Assembly: GCF_020531985.1 (NCBI RefSeq)
Contig: NZ_JAJAVQ010000003.1
Location: forward strand, 186,001-250,000
Reading direction: 5' to 3'
DNA: 64,000 nucleotides
DNA from: Rheinheimera aquimaris
Lineage (GTDB): Bacteria > Pseudomonadota > Gammaproteobacteria > Enterobacterales > Alteromonadaceae
The notes under the pieces were generated by a model, which saw nothing but the letters and a program-made list of their open reading frames with translations, had not been told where the DNA came from and searched no databases. Of the stretch, positions 27,697 through 35,436 are shown piece after piece. Position numbers and translations under genes: made by a program. Numbering within the stretch: position 1 is the first letter of the stretch; every line of letters starts with the position of its first letter.

Positions 27697-27708
27697 TACC
27701 GATCGGTA
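27697..27708. promoter_or_regulatory. 12-bp perfect palindrome TACCGATCGGTA upstream of pagL-like gene
   Basis: The palindrome is 56 bases upstream of the gene start on the minus strand. ACCGATCGGT cores are typical of TetR-family operators. No TetR gene is present in this window, so the binder is unknown. Confidence 0.45.
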
Positions 27709-27736
27709 CAAATTAGATAAATACCAAAATCCAGAC

Positions 27737-27764
27737 AACATTATTCACAGTGGTGAATAATGTT
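27737..27764. repeat. 12-bp perfect inverted repeat after the LysR gene
   Basis: AACATTATTCAC and GTGAATAATGTT pair around AGTG. It lies 37 bases after the LysR gene end. No T-run follows on the minus strand, so it may be a weak terminator or an operator for the pagL-like gene. Confidence 0.55.
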
Positions 27765-27800
27765 TTGGCATAACATATGACGTTTTTATGAAGATAGGAT

Positions 27801-28709
27801 TTAGTAAGGACGATGTGGCTGAAAAACGTCCATAACCCAGTTAGCAAATGCGCGTAAACGACCACTCAGGTGGCGTTCTTGCGGATAAATCAGGTATAGC
27901 GGAAACGCTGCACGTTGCCAGTCAGTCATGATCAGTTGTAGCTGACCATTGTCGATATAAGGTTGCGCCATAAAAAGTGGCAGCTGGCTCACCCCCAAAC
28001 CGCTCAGCGTAGCGGTGAGCTGCGCCGTACTGTCGTTGACCGATAGCTGGCTGCCCTGCTGCTGAATTTCCATCGATTGTTGTTTATTGCTAAAACGCAG
28101 CGGCATCACACGGTTTGTTTTACGCGAGCGGTAATAAATAATGCGATGTTTGGCGCCAAGCTCATCCGGTGTTTGCGGAGTACTATGTTGCTGCAGGTAA
28201 TGCGGTGCTGCACAGGTAACAAACTTCAACTCAGCGATACGTTTGGCAATCAGCGAGGTATCGCTGAGTTCACCGCCGCGAATAACACAATCTACGTTGT
28301 CGGTCAGTAAATCGATATTAGTATCACTTACCCCCAGCTCCAGCTGGATCTCGGGATACTGCTGTATAAAAGCAGGCAAAGCCGGCAGCAAAATAAAGTT
28401 GGCTATGGCAGACGCCATATCGACTTTCAGCCTGCCCCGCGGCGTACGTTGCTCATTACTGATGTTACTTTCAATATCTTCAAGCTCATGTAGCAGCTTA
28501 TTTGTCTTTTCATAATAAGCAGCACCTTCCATTGTTACGGTGACCCGCCGCGTTGTGCGGTGCAGTAACTTCAGCTGCAGATGCGCTTCCAGCTCCTGCA
28601 CCAGCTTAGTGACTGTCGATTTGGGAATATCCAGTAAATCAGCAGCACGGCTAAAGGTCCCAGCTTCAACAACGCGACAAAACACTTTAATGGCTAACAA
28701 ATGGTCCAT
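27801..28709 (-). CDS. LysR-family transcriptional regulator
   Basis: A 302-residue regulator with the N-terminal winged HTH (MDHLLAIKVFCRVVEAGTFSRAADLLDIPKSTVTKLVQELEAHLQLKLLHRTTRRVTVT) and a C-terminal effector-binding domain with the RGGELSDTSLIAKRIAELKFVTCAAPHYL stretch, as in the CrgA/DhmR-type LysR subgroup. The effector is not evident. It is about 100 bases downstream of the Gfo/Idh gene on the same strand, so it may be the tail of the sugar-acid operon or a separate unit. Confidence 0.9.
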   Translation of the reverse strand: MDHLLAIKVFCRVVEAGTFSRAADLLDIPKSTVTKLVQELEAHLQLKLLHRTTRRVTVTMEGAAYYEKTNKLLHELEDIESNISNEQRTPRGRLKVDMASAIANFILLPALPAFIQQYPEIQLELGVSDTNIDLLTDNVDCVIRGGELSDTSLIAKRIAELKFVTCAAPHYLQQHSTPQTPDELGAKHRIIYYRSRKTNRVMPLRFSNKQQSMEIQQQGSQLSVNDSTAQLTATLSGLGVSQLPLFMAQPYIDNGQLQLIMTDWQRAAFPLYLIYPQERHLSGRLRAFANWVMDVFQPHRPY

Positions 28710-28808
28710 GCAGACAAGTCCGGACTGGCGGTGTTGCTACTATAAGCACCGCAGATAAGCTGTGCAATGTTTGATATAGCGCATAGCTAAAACCAGCACA
28801 TCGTTTTG

Positions 28809-29834
28809 CTATTGCCGGCCCCTTTGCTGGCGGCATAACCCGCGGCTTAGCAACCCCGCCTGCTGATAAATCTGGTCAAGCAACTGCATATTATTAATAG
28901 CATCCTTACCGCCGGTTAGAGGCATGGCATTACCCAGCAGGCAGTCCCGCAGGTGCAATAGCTGATAATAGTAGGTGCTGTGTCCGGGTACGCTGTACTG
29001 GCGCTCAGTATCGGCTGTTGTCAGTTTGATATTATTTGCCAGATGCGGCGTGATTAAGCCACTAACCTCTATCTGTCCATTTTGCCCTTCCAGCACCAGG
29101 CTGGTGTCGGGCATGCGGCTTAAATGCTCCGCCATGCTGCAACCGATATCGGCGACTACAGCATTATCAAATTTCAGCCGGGCCTGCATCGTTACGTCTA
29201 TCTGCGCACCACCCTCTGCGGTTACGCTGCGGATACACCCAGCACTTTGCACGACAGGCTCGCTGCCCATTACGGTGCGAACCCAATGCAGCGGATAACA
29301 CCCAAGATCCATCATGGCACCGCCGCCCAGTGCGGCCTCATGCCGTAACGAACCGGCAAAGTATGGGATCCGCACGGAGAAGTTGCCGCGCAAATGTAAA
29401 AGCGGGCCAATGACACCGGATTGCACCAGTGTCAGCACTTCAACAAACAATGGATGAAAACGGTAATGAAACGCTTCCAGTAGCAATTTACCCGAGACCT
29501 CAGCGGCTTGCACCATATTACCAGCCTCAGTTGCATCCATTGCAAAAGGCTTTTCGCACAATACATGCTTACCATGTTGCAGCGCCTGAATGGTCCAGTG
29601 AGCATGTTCAGATGGCGGCAAAGCGTTATAAATCACATCGATATCATCACGCGCTACCAACGCCTGATAATTCTCTGCGACATGATTTATGGGGTAAATA
29701 TCAGCATAAGCTTGCGCTTTCGCTTTATTCGACGCCGCAACCGCCTGCACGGTAAAACCGTTAAGCAGTGGCAGCACCTGAAAGATAGCTTTATCGGCAA
29801 TACGAGATGCCCCAAGTAAGCCTATGCGTATCAT
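28809..29834 (-). CDS. Gfo/Idh/MocA-family NAD(P)-dependent oxidoreductase
   Basis: A 341-residue sugar-type dehydrogenase. The Rossmann N-terminus is RIGLLGASRIADKAI, followed by the conserved VIYNALPPSEHAHW, CEKPFAM (EKP at 94-96) and a C-terminal domain with HYRFHPLF and DLGCYPLHWVR, which carry likely active-site His. No signal peptide, so it is cytoplasmic. Family members oxidise or reduce sugars, inositols and sugar acids at a secondary hydroxyl. It lies 11 bases downstream of the GH94 gene, strongly suggesting a role in the same pathway, but the substrate cannot be read from sequence. Confidence 0.85.
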   Translation of the reverse strand: MIRIGLLGASRIADKAIFQVLPLLNGFTVQAVAASNKAKAQAYADIYPINHVAENYQALVARDDIDVIYNALPPSEHAHWTIQALQHGKHVLCEKPFAMDATEAGNMVQAAEVSGKLLLEAFHYRFHPLFVEVLTLVQSGVIGPLLHLRGNFSVRIPYFAGSLRHEAALGGGAMMDLGCYPLHWVRTVMGSEPVVQSAGCIRSVTAEGGAQIDVTMQARLKFDNAVVADIGCSMAEHLSRMPDTSLVLEGQNGQIEVSGLITPHLANNIKLTTADTERQYSVPGHSTYYYQLLHLRDCLLGNAMPLTGGKDAINNMQLLDQIYQQAGLLSRGLCRQQRGRQ

Positions 29835-29845
29835 TGATATCCTCC

Positions 29846-32227
29846 CTATGCTGGCAGCAGTACGTTAACCTGGTAACGTTGCCCGGGCATAATATTGCTA
29901 AACACCATATCAGCCTGTGTTTCACCGTTAACGATAAGCTGAGCGGCTGTCAGGTCTGCCTGACGCCTGATGTTGATAGAAAAGTGCGCGCCACGAAACG
30001 CCCGCTCCAGCTTAACGCCAGGCCAGTGTGACGGCAGTTGCGGGTTAAATTGCAGCCCCTGCGGACAGCCTTTAACACCAAATAAGCCTTCGATCAGACA
30101 GCGGTAAACCCAGTGTACTGTGCCGGTGTTGAATAGCTGGCTGGAGCGGCCCGCCGTGCGCGGCAGTTGCTGCCAGGCGCCACGGTAGTAATTCGGAATG
30201 TACACCGGTAGCTGGCCACGCTGCAGATAATCTGTGGCATCATCACCCGGCAGCATCTGACGCAGCACCTGATAGGCGCGGTCGGGTTGCGCGACCTGAT
30301 AAAGCGCAAACAGGTAAAACGCGGCAGCATGGTTGTACACCGAGCCGTTCTCGGCCGAACCCGGATGTTTTTGCGTCACGCGTCCGACATCGTCGCGCAT
30401 GGCGGTATAAGCCGGCGCCAGCATCTGCACACCAAAAGGCGTCATCAGCTGAGCGTCAATTTCACTCAGCATTACGCTAAGCTGCTCCGGACTGGCTGCA
30501 CCGCTTAACATCGCCCAGCTTTGCGGGTTCAGGTATATACGGCCTTCAACATCTTTGCTGATACCAAACACCACATTGTCATCGGTAATACCACGACCAT
30601 ACCAGCTACCGTCCCACAGATGGCGGTTAACTGCCTGGTTAAAATTATTTGCTTCAGCGCGATATTGTGCCGCATGTTCGTACTGACCTAACTGCTGGCA
30701 AATATCCGCCCAACAGTTAAGCGCGTAGGCAGCAGCCAGTGACAGCCAGCCCGACACGCCTTTACCTTTGTAACCAACCATATTCATCGGGTCGCACCAG
30801 TCGCCCTGTTCGATATAACTCAGGCCACGCTCATCACGCTTATGCAGTAACCAGCCCATCGCCAGACAAAGATGTTCAAATACAGTCAACGGCTCGTCAC
30901 TGTCTGAAAATGCGACCTTTTGCTGTAGCACAGCATAGTCATTGGTCTCGGCCAGATAAGCACTGAGGCATACCGGCAACCAGACACACTGATCAGTATG
31001 CGGCACCTGATTAATATATTTCAGCTCAGCATCCGGGTGTAACAGAATACCATCAGGCATTTCGCCGCTGCGGTGCTGCTGTGCCAGCGCAGTCAGCAAG
31101 GCAGTACGAAAGGCTTGTGGCCGCACATAGCTCATGCCCATATTATCCTGCAGATAATTCCGGGTTTGCGGATCTGTGGTCAAACGGTTGACGTCACCAT
31201 GGTAATACACCTGCCGTGGCAGCCAGTGATTAACAAAGTTATCCAGTGCTTTATCCGGCGTGGTAATTTGCAGGCAGCCTTGGCCCTGTGCAACATAATC
31301 AGCGTATTGTTGCTGCGCCTGATTAAAACCATCTGCTACTGAAAAGTACCGCTGCCGGGCCGCAGCGATTTCTGCTTCAACCAATGCAGGGCCGAACACA
31401 AAGCGATAACGCTGCTCAGCCCCAGGAGCCAACTGCAAACGGTATTGCATCACACAGGCCGGCGTTTCATATAAGGCATCATCTTTACTCAGCTCAGGCT
31501 GTTGCAATGCATCGGGCGCATGCAGGCCACCCTCGCCTTCAAACGGCTGCTGTGCACACTGCCAGCTATCAGGCTGCCGTTCTGCCAGCAAAAAGGTTTT
31601 ATCCTTCAACAGCTTGTTTTTAAAGTAATCTGGATACTTCTGATAAGGCGTAACAGATGAGCAAACAATGGCGTTCAGCTGTGGCTCAAAGCGCGCAGAC
31701 TGATTCATCCACGACATATAGCCCACCGGGAAATAGGGATAGATACTAAGCTGACGCGGCGTGGAACTCAGGTTAGTTACAACAAGCTGCCACAGCTCGT
31801 GCGGCTCGTCCGGGCTTAAACACAGTTGCCACGTTACTTTTAACCCCTGTTGCTGTAAATGCCAGCTGATATCACTTTTACCGGCAGAAAACACAAAGCT
31901 ATCAGCCTTGTTACGCACCGGTTCATACGGCACAGAGAAAATGTCATTGCTCTGCTCATCTTTAATGTATACAAAGCGGCCGGGATGATGTGCGTAATAA
32001 GGCTGCTCCGGCTGCATAAAGGTTTTTGCTTCCAGATTCGGCGCATGAGCGTACTTGGCCGGCTCAGGCTGCATAAACTGCGCAGTAGCATAACCGCGGC
32101 AATTCATCTGGATCATCATGTATTTGTTCCATAAAAACGCTGCAGCCTGCGGCATTTTCACCGGGCTGAGCAGTTCGTAACGGTCACCGTTTGGCTGCAT
32201 AACTGCAGCATGTGTTTCAAAAGACAT
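29846..32227 (-). CDS. GH94 phosphorylase, probable cellobionic acid phosphorylase
   Basis: A 793-residue cytoplasmic enzyme without signal peptide. The N-terminal beta-sandwich region ([26 protein letters not shown]) and the (alpha/alpha)6 barrel ([39 protein letters not shown]) are typical of GH94. The catalytic acid is in [13 protein letters not shown] (Asp479; cellobiose phosphorylases have GDWND). [14 protein letters not shown] holds Arg616 and Lys620, whose spacing resembles the Arg/Lys pair I recall binding the gluconate carboxylate in characterised cellobionic acid phosphorylase. The operon also encodes gluconokinase, whose substrate would be the second product. I infer cellobionate + Pi giving glucose 1-phosphate + gluconate. 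Cellobiose or another disaccharide remains possible. Confidence 0.75.
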   Translation of the reverse strand: MSFETHAAVMQPNGDRYELLSPVKMPQAAAFLWNKYMMIQMNCRGYATAQFMQPEPAKYAHAPNLEAKTFMQPEQPYYAHHPGRFVYIKDEQSNDIFSVPYEPVRNKADSFVFSAGKSDISWHLQQQGLKVTWQLCLSPDEPHELWQLVVTNLSSTPRQLSIYPYFPVGYMSWMNQSARFEPQLNAIVCSSVTPYQKYPDYFKNKLLKDKTFLLAERQPDSWQCAQQPFEGEGGLHAPDALQQPELSKDDALYETPACVMQYRLQLAPGAEQRYRFVFGPALVEAEIAAARQRYFSVADGFNQAQQQYADYVAQGQGCLQITTPDKALDNFVNHWLPRQVYYHGDVNRLTTDPQTRNYLQDNMGMSYVRPQAFRTALLTALAQQHRSGEMPDGILLHPDAELKYINQVPHTDQCVWLPVCLSAYLAETNDYAVLQQKVAFSDSDEPLTVFEHLCLAMGWLLHKRDERGLSYIEQGDWCDPMNMVGYKGKGVSGWLSLAAAYALNCWADICQQLGQYEHAAQYRAEANNFNQAVNRHLWDGSWYGRGITDDNVVFGISKDVEGRIYLNPQSWAMLSGAASPEQLSVMLSEIDAQLMTPFGVQMLAPAYTAMRDDVGRVTQKHPGSAENGSVYNHAAAFYLFALYQVAQPDRAYQVLRQMLPGDDATDYLQRGQLPVYIPNYYRGAWQQLPRTAGRSSQLFNTGTVHWVYRCLIEGLFGVKGCPQGLQFNPQLPSHWPGVKLERAFRGAHFSINIRRQADLTAAQLIVNGETQADMVFSNIMPGQRYQVNVLLPA

Positions 32228-32272
32228 AGTGCGCAGACTCCTTAAATGTCACTGCGTGCTTGTTGTGCTGTA

Positions 32273-33646
32273 TTACAATTTAGCTGCCGCCGCTTTGCGT
32301 TCGGCAAGCTCGTACTGAATTTTGGCCAGCTGCTGGTTATTCAGGCTGTAAAACCGCATAACAAAAGCAGATAACAGCGCGATAACGCCCGGGATAACCG
32401 AGATCAGCAACACTATGCCATCCTGAGAAGCCGCACTTTGTTGCTCGTTTGCAACATACCCCAGCAGCGCCAGCAACCAACCAATCGCGGCCGAGGCAAT
32501 GGCACCACCAAGCTTTTGTGAGAATGTGGCCGCTGAGAATGTCATTGCCGTTGCCCGCCGGCCGGTGCGCCATTCGTTATAATCAGCCGTGTCGGCATAC
32601 ATCGAAAACGCCAGTGGTGATTTGGGCCCAAGCACAAAGCCAATCGCCAGATTAATCGCGAAGATAAGGCCTACCTGCTGCGCCGGTACAAAATACAAGC
32701 TGATTGACAGCACGCCGGTCAGGCTCATCAACAAAATCATCAGGCGTTTTTTATCAATAAAGCGGGTCATTAGCGGTGTGCAGGCGGCACCGAGTGCTAA
32801 GGCAAACATATAAGAGGACAAAAATTCGCCAACCAGCTCCGGTCGCTGTACAAAGTACTTAAAATAATACACACCGCTGCCTGCACGCATGGTGATACAA
32901 ATCATAATGATCAGTGCCAACGCAAATAGCACCAGCCAGGGCTTGTTGTCTTTTAAATCAGCAATGTCACGCCAGGCAGACTCTGGGATTTGATTAATTG
33001 GTTTGATACGTTCTCGGGTAAACCAGAATGTCGCCAGAAACATCAGCGCCGCTGCTATGCCAAAAATCGCCATAGTTAATTGCCAGCCCAGCACGTCGTC
33101 GCCCTGCCCTAACCATGGCACAAGTTTGGGTGTCAGGTACGTCACCAGAATACCGCCGGTAAAGCCACCGATAAAACGAAAGCTGATAAGCGTAGTGCGC
33201 TGCTGGCTGTCAGCCGTCATCACGCCCGACAGCGCTGAATAAGGAATATTAATGGCCGTGTATATCAGCATCATCAGCGTATAAGTGGCATAAGCCCAAA
33301 TAAGCTTACCGCCCTCGCTGATATCAGGTGTGCTGTAAGTCAGTACCCCCGCTGCCGCCATCGGTAATGCCAGCCATAAAATATAAGGCCTGAACTTACC
33401 AAAGCGGCTTTTTGTTCTGTCGGCGATGGCGCCCATCATGGGGTCGGTAAAAGCGTCGACAATTTTTGTCACCAGCATCATAGTGCCGGCAGCCGCCGCT
33501 GAGATGCCAAATACATCGGTATAGAAAATCAGTAAAAATGCCGAGATATTTGCCCAGTAAAAGTTAAAGCCGATATCACCGACACCGTAAGCGACCTTTT
33601 CACGAAAACTGATACTGCCCGTTGCAGCTGTGTTGTGTTTATTCAC
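32273..33646 (-). CDS. GPH-family (MFS-type) sugar:cation symporter
   Basis: A 457-residue transporter with about twelve membrane segments. The start (SFREKVAYGVGDIGFNFYWANISAFLLIFYTDVFGI) and MMLVTKIVDAFTDPMMGAIADRTKSRFGKFRPYILW are diagnostic of the glycoside-pentoside-hexuronide:cation symporter family (MelB, LacS, XylP types). It lies 45 bases upstream of the GH94 gene in the same operon, so its cargo is probably the disaccharide or aldobionic acid used by that enzyme. Confidence 0.9.
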   Translation of the reverse strand: MNKHNTAATGSISFREKVAYGVGDIGFNFYWANISAFLLIFYTDVFGISAAAAGTMMLVTKIVDAFTDPMMGAIADRTKSRFGKFRPYILWLALPMAAAGVLTYSTPDISEGGKLIWAYATYTLMMLIYTAINIPYSALSGVMTADSQQRTTLISFRFIGGFTGGILVTYLTPKLVPWLGQGDDVLGWQLTMAIFGIAAALMFLATFWFTRERIKPINQIPESAWRDIADLKDNKPWLVLFALALIIMICITMRAGSGVYYFKYFVQRPELVGEFLSSYMFALALGAACTPLMTRFIDKKRLMILLMSLTGVLSISLYFVPAQQVGLIFAINLAIGFVLGPKSPLAFSMYADTADYNEWRTGRRATAMTFSAATFSQKLGGAIASAAIGWLLALLGYVANEQQSAASQDGIVLLISVIPGVIALLSAFVMRFYSLNNQQLAKIQYELAERKAAAAKL

Positions 33647-33729
33647 CCTGTCTGTCTCTTTTATCGTTATTAGATTAATGGCGATAGCCAGTCTGCAATG
33701 CTAAGAATGATATCGCTACCACATTAACA

Positions 33730-34251
33730 TCAGCCTAGCTGCTGGCAAATAATTGCCAGAATTTGCTCAGTGGTTTGCGCGATATCGATATAGTGCACAT
33801 CTGTTTCGTGCTGCGGGCTTTGCATGGTATCAAGCTGGCTGCGCAGCATAGTGGCAGGCATAAAATGATTCTGCCTGGCGCTTAGCCGTTGTAAAAGCAA
33901 GCTTTCTTCACCGTGTAAATAGAAAAACTGCGCCGGGCTGCCGGCTGTGCGTATGCGCTGGCGCTGGCGGGCTATCAAACCGGAATAACTGAGCACACAA
34001 CTTTTCTTTTGCCCGGCGCACAATGCTAACTGCTGGCATAGTCTGTCTATCCAGCTTTCACGCAGCGCGTCAGTCAAAGGAATACCCGCAGCCATCATGG
34101 CTTTGGCTTCTGGACTGTGAAAATCATCGCCTTCCAGATAAACATAGCCAAGCGTGTCAGACAGTAAACTGGCGATGGTAGATTTACCACTGCCGGCCAC
34201 TCCCATAATGATAATAGTCCGGCATTGCTGCGCTAAAGGCGTGACAGGCAT
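33730..34251 (-). CDS. gntK: Gluconokinase
   Basis: A 173-residue shikimate-kinase-like P-loop kinase: Walker A GVAGSGKS (17-24), YLEGDDFHSPEAKAMMAAGIPLTDALRESWIDRL (the gluconokinase DDFH…N/A…M..G.PL.D motif), CVLSYSGLIARQRQRIR and a typical FYLHGEESLLLQRLSARQNHFMPATMLRSQLDTMQSP. It phosphorylates gluconate to 6-phosphogluconate in the cytoplasm. It is the first gene of the minus-strand operon and is divergent from the LacI regulator, with an operator between them. Its presence is the main reason to read the GH94 enzyme as acting on an aldobionic acid. Confidence 0.95.
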   Translation of the reverse strand: MPVTPLAQQCRTIIIMGVAGSGKSTIASLLSDTLGYVYLEGDDFHSPEAKAMMAAGIPLTDALRESWIDRLCQQLALCAGQKKSCVLSYSGLIARQRQRIRTAGSPAQFFYLHGEESLLLQRLSARQNHFMPATMLRSQLDTMQSPQHETDVHYIDIAQTTEQILAIICQQLG

Positions 34252-34306
34252 CGTGCTATGTTGCTCCAGTTATATTTACAAAGACTGTTAGCTTAATTGA
34301 CGAAAA

Positions 34307-34322
34307 ATGATTGCGCAACCAT
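34307..34322. promoter_or_regulatory. Operator 1, between gntK and the LacI-type regulator gene
   Basis: ATGATTGCGCAACCAT, a near-perfect palindrome (7/8 half-site match) centred on GC|GC, typical of LacI-family sites. It abuts the -35 of the regulator's promoter, and its TTGCGC on the minus strand could be the -35 of gntK (17 bases to TAAGCT). The same 16-mer recurs at 38052-38067. Confidence 0.8.
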
Positions 34323-34323
34323 T

Positions 34324-34352
34324 TTGACTGAAATGGCACAATACAGTATTGT
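34324..34352 (+). promoter_or_regulatory. Probable promoter of the LacI-type regulator
   Basis: TTGACT (34324-34329), a 17-base spacer and TATTGT (34347-34352). The operator at 34307-34322 sits directly against the -35, consistent with autoregulation. Confidence 0.65.
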
Positions 34353-34376
34353 TTGTGGAAAAAATAAGATCACGCT

Positions 34377-35378
34377 ATGAGCAGAAAACCTAATTTAAAA
34401 GATGTTGCCAAAGTTGCCGGCGTAAGCGCCATTACGGTGTCAAGAGTGCTGACAGACCCAACAAAAGTGTCTGATAAGTTGCGTAATAAGGTAGAGCAGG
34501 CAGTACGGGAGACCGGCTATATTCGTAATCATGCGGCCAGTGCACTGGCATCCTCACGTTCGGGTGTTATTGCCGTGATCATTCCGTCGCTGTCTAACAT
34601 TGTGTTTAATGAAGTGCTGCAGGGCATTTACCAGACGGCCAGGCCAAACAACTTGCAGGTTGTTTTGGGCGACTGCCACTATTCACCACTGGAAGAAGAA
34701 AAGCTGATCGCAACGCTGCTGGGACAATCACCGGAGGGCATTATTCTGACCGGTGCTGCCCAGACCGACTACGCTCGTAAATTACTTGAGCGGGCCGATA
34801 TTCCGGTGGTACAACTGATGGAGCTGACAGATCAGCCAATAGATATGAATATCGGCTTTTCCCATTTTCATGCCGGCTATGATATGACGAAACACCTGCT
34901 GCAACGTGGTTACCGCACGCCAGGGTTTATTGGTGCCAGAATGGATCCCCGCACCCAGCAGCGTCTGGCCGGCTTCAGGCAGGCGCTGGCTGACTGGCCA
35001 CAACCTTGTCAGAGTTTTGTGCAAACCACCACCCAACCCTCGTCCGCACGGTTGGGGGGCCAGTTACTGCAAGCATTGATTGCAGAGTCTGCCGGTAAGT
35101 GCGATGCCGTATTTTGCTGCAATGATGACTTAGCACTCGGTGCCTTATTTGAAGCGCAGAAGATGAACCTGGCTGTACCCGGCGATATCGCTATCTGCGG
35201 TTTTAACGATCTGGAATCTTCTTCTTTGGTAAACCCGTCAATTACCTCTGTCGCGTCGGCCCGCTTTGATATGGGTAAACAGGCAGTAGAAATGTTGCTG
35301 GCGGCAGCAGGTAAGCCACGAAAATCAATCGCGCCAATTGATGTTGGTTATCAAATTATTGCCAGACGCTCGACCTGA
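34377..35378 (+). CDS. LacI-family regulator resembling the gluconate repressor GntR
   Basis: A 333-residue regulator with N-terminal HTH (LKDVAKVAGVSAITVSRVLTDPTKVSDKLRNKVEQAVRETGYIRNHAASALAS) and a periplasmic-binding-protein-like effector domain. Long stretches follow the pattern of E. coli GntR as I recall it: VIIPSLSNIVFNEVLQGIYQ, PEGIILTGA, IPVVQLMEL, IGARMDPRTQQRLAGF and CNDDLALGALFEAQ. The natural effector would then be gluconate or 6-phosphogluconate. It is divergent from gntK. Three copies of a shared palindrome in this locus are its likely targets. Confidence 0.88.
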   Translation: MSRKPNLKDVAKVAGVSAITVSRVLTDPTKVSDKLRNKVEQAVRETGYIRNHAASALASSRSGVIAVIIPSLSNIVFNEVLQGIYQTARPNNLQVVLGDCHYSPLEEEKLIATLLGQSPEGIILTGAAQTDYARKLLERADIPVVQLMELTDQPIDMNIGFSHFHAGYDMTKHLLQRGYRTPGFIGARMDPRTQQRLAGFRQALADWPQPCQSFVQTTTQPSSARLGGQLLQALIAESAGKCDAVFCCNDDLALGALFEAQKMNLAVPGDIAICGFNDLESSSLVNPSITSVASARFDMGKQAVEMLLAAAGKPRKSIAPIDVGYQIIARRST

Positions 35379-35399
35379 AACCTGTATTTAGCCGATAGG

Positions 35400-35428
35400 A
35401 AAAAGCCCTGCAGTGCAGGGCTTTTTTT
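35400..35428. terminator. Bidirectional terminator between the LacI regulator and TonB receptor genes
   Basis: GCCCTGCA and TGCAGGGC pair with an A-run before and a T-run after (GCCCTG/CAGGGC with a 5-base loop in practice). Both converging genes end next to it. Confidence 0.92.
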
Positions 35429-35436
35429 AGTAAGTG

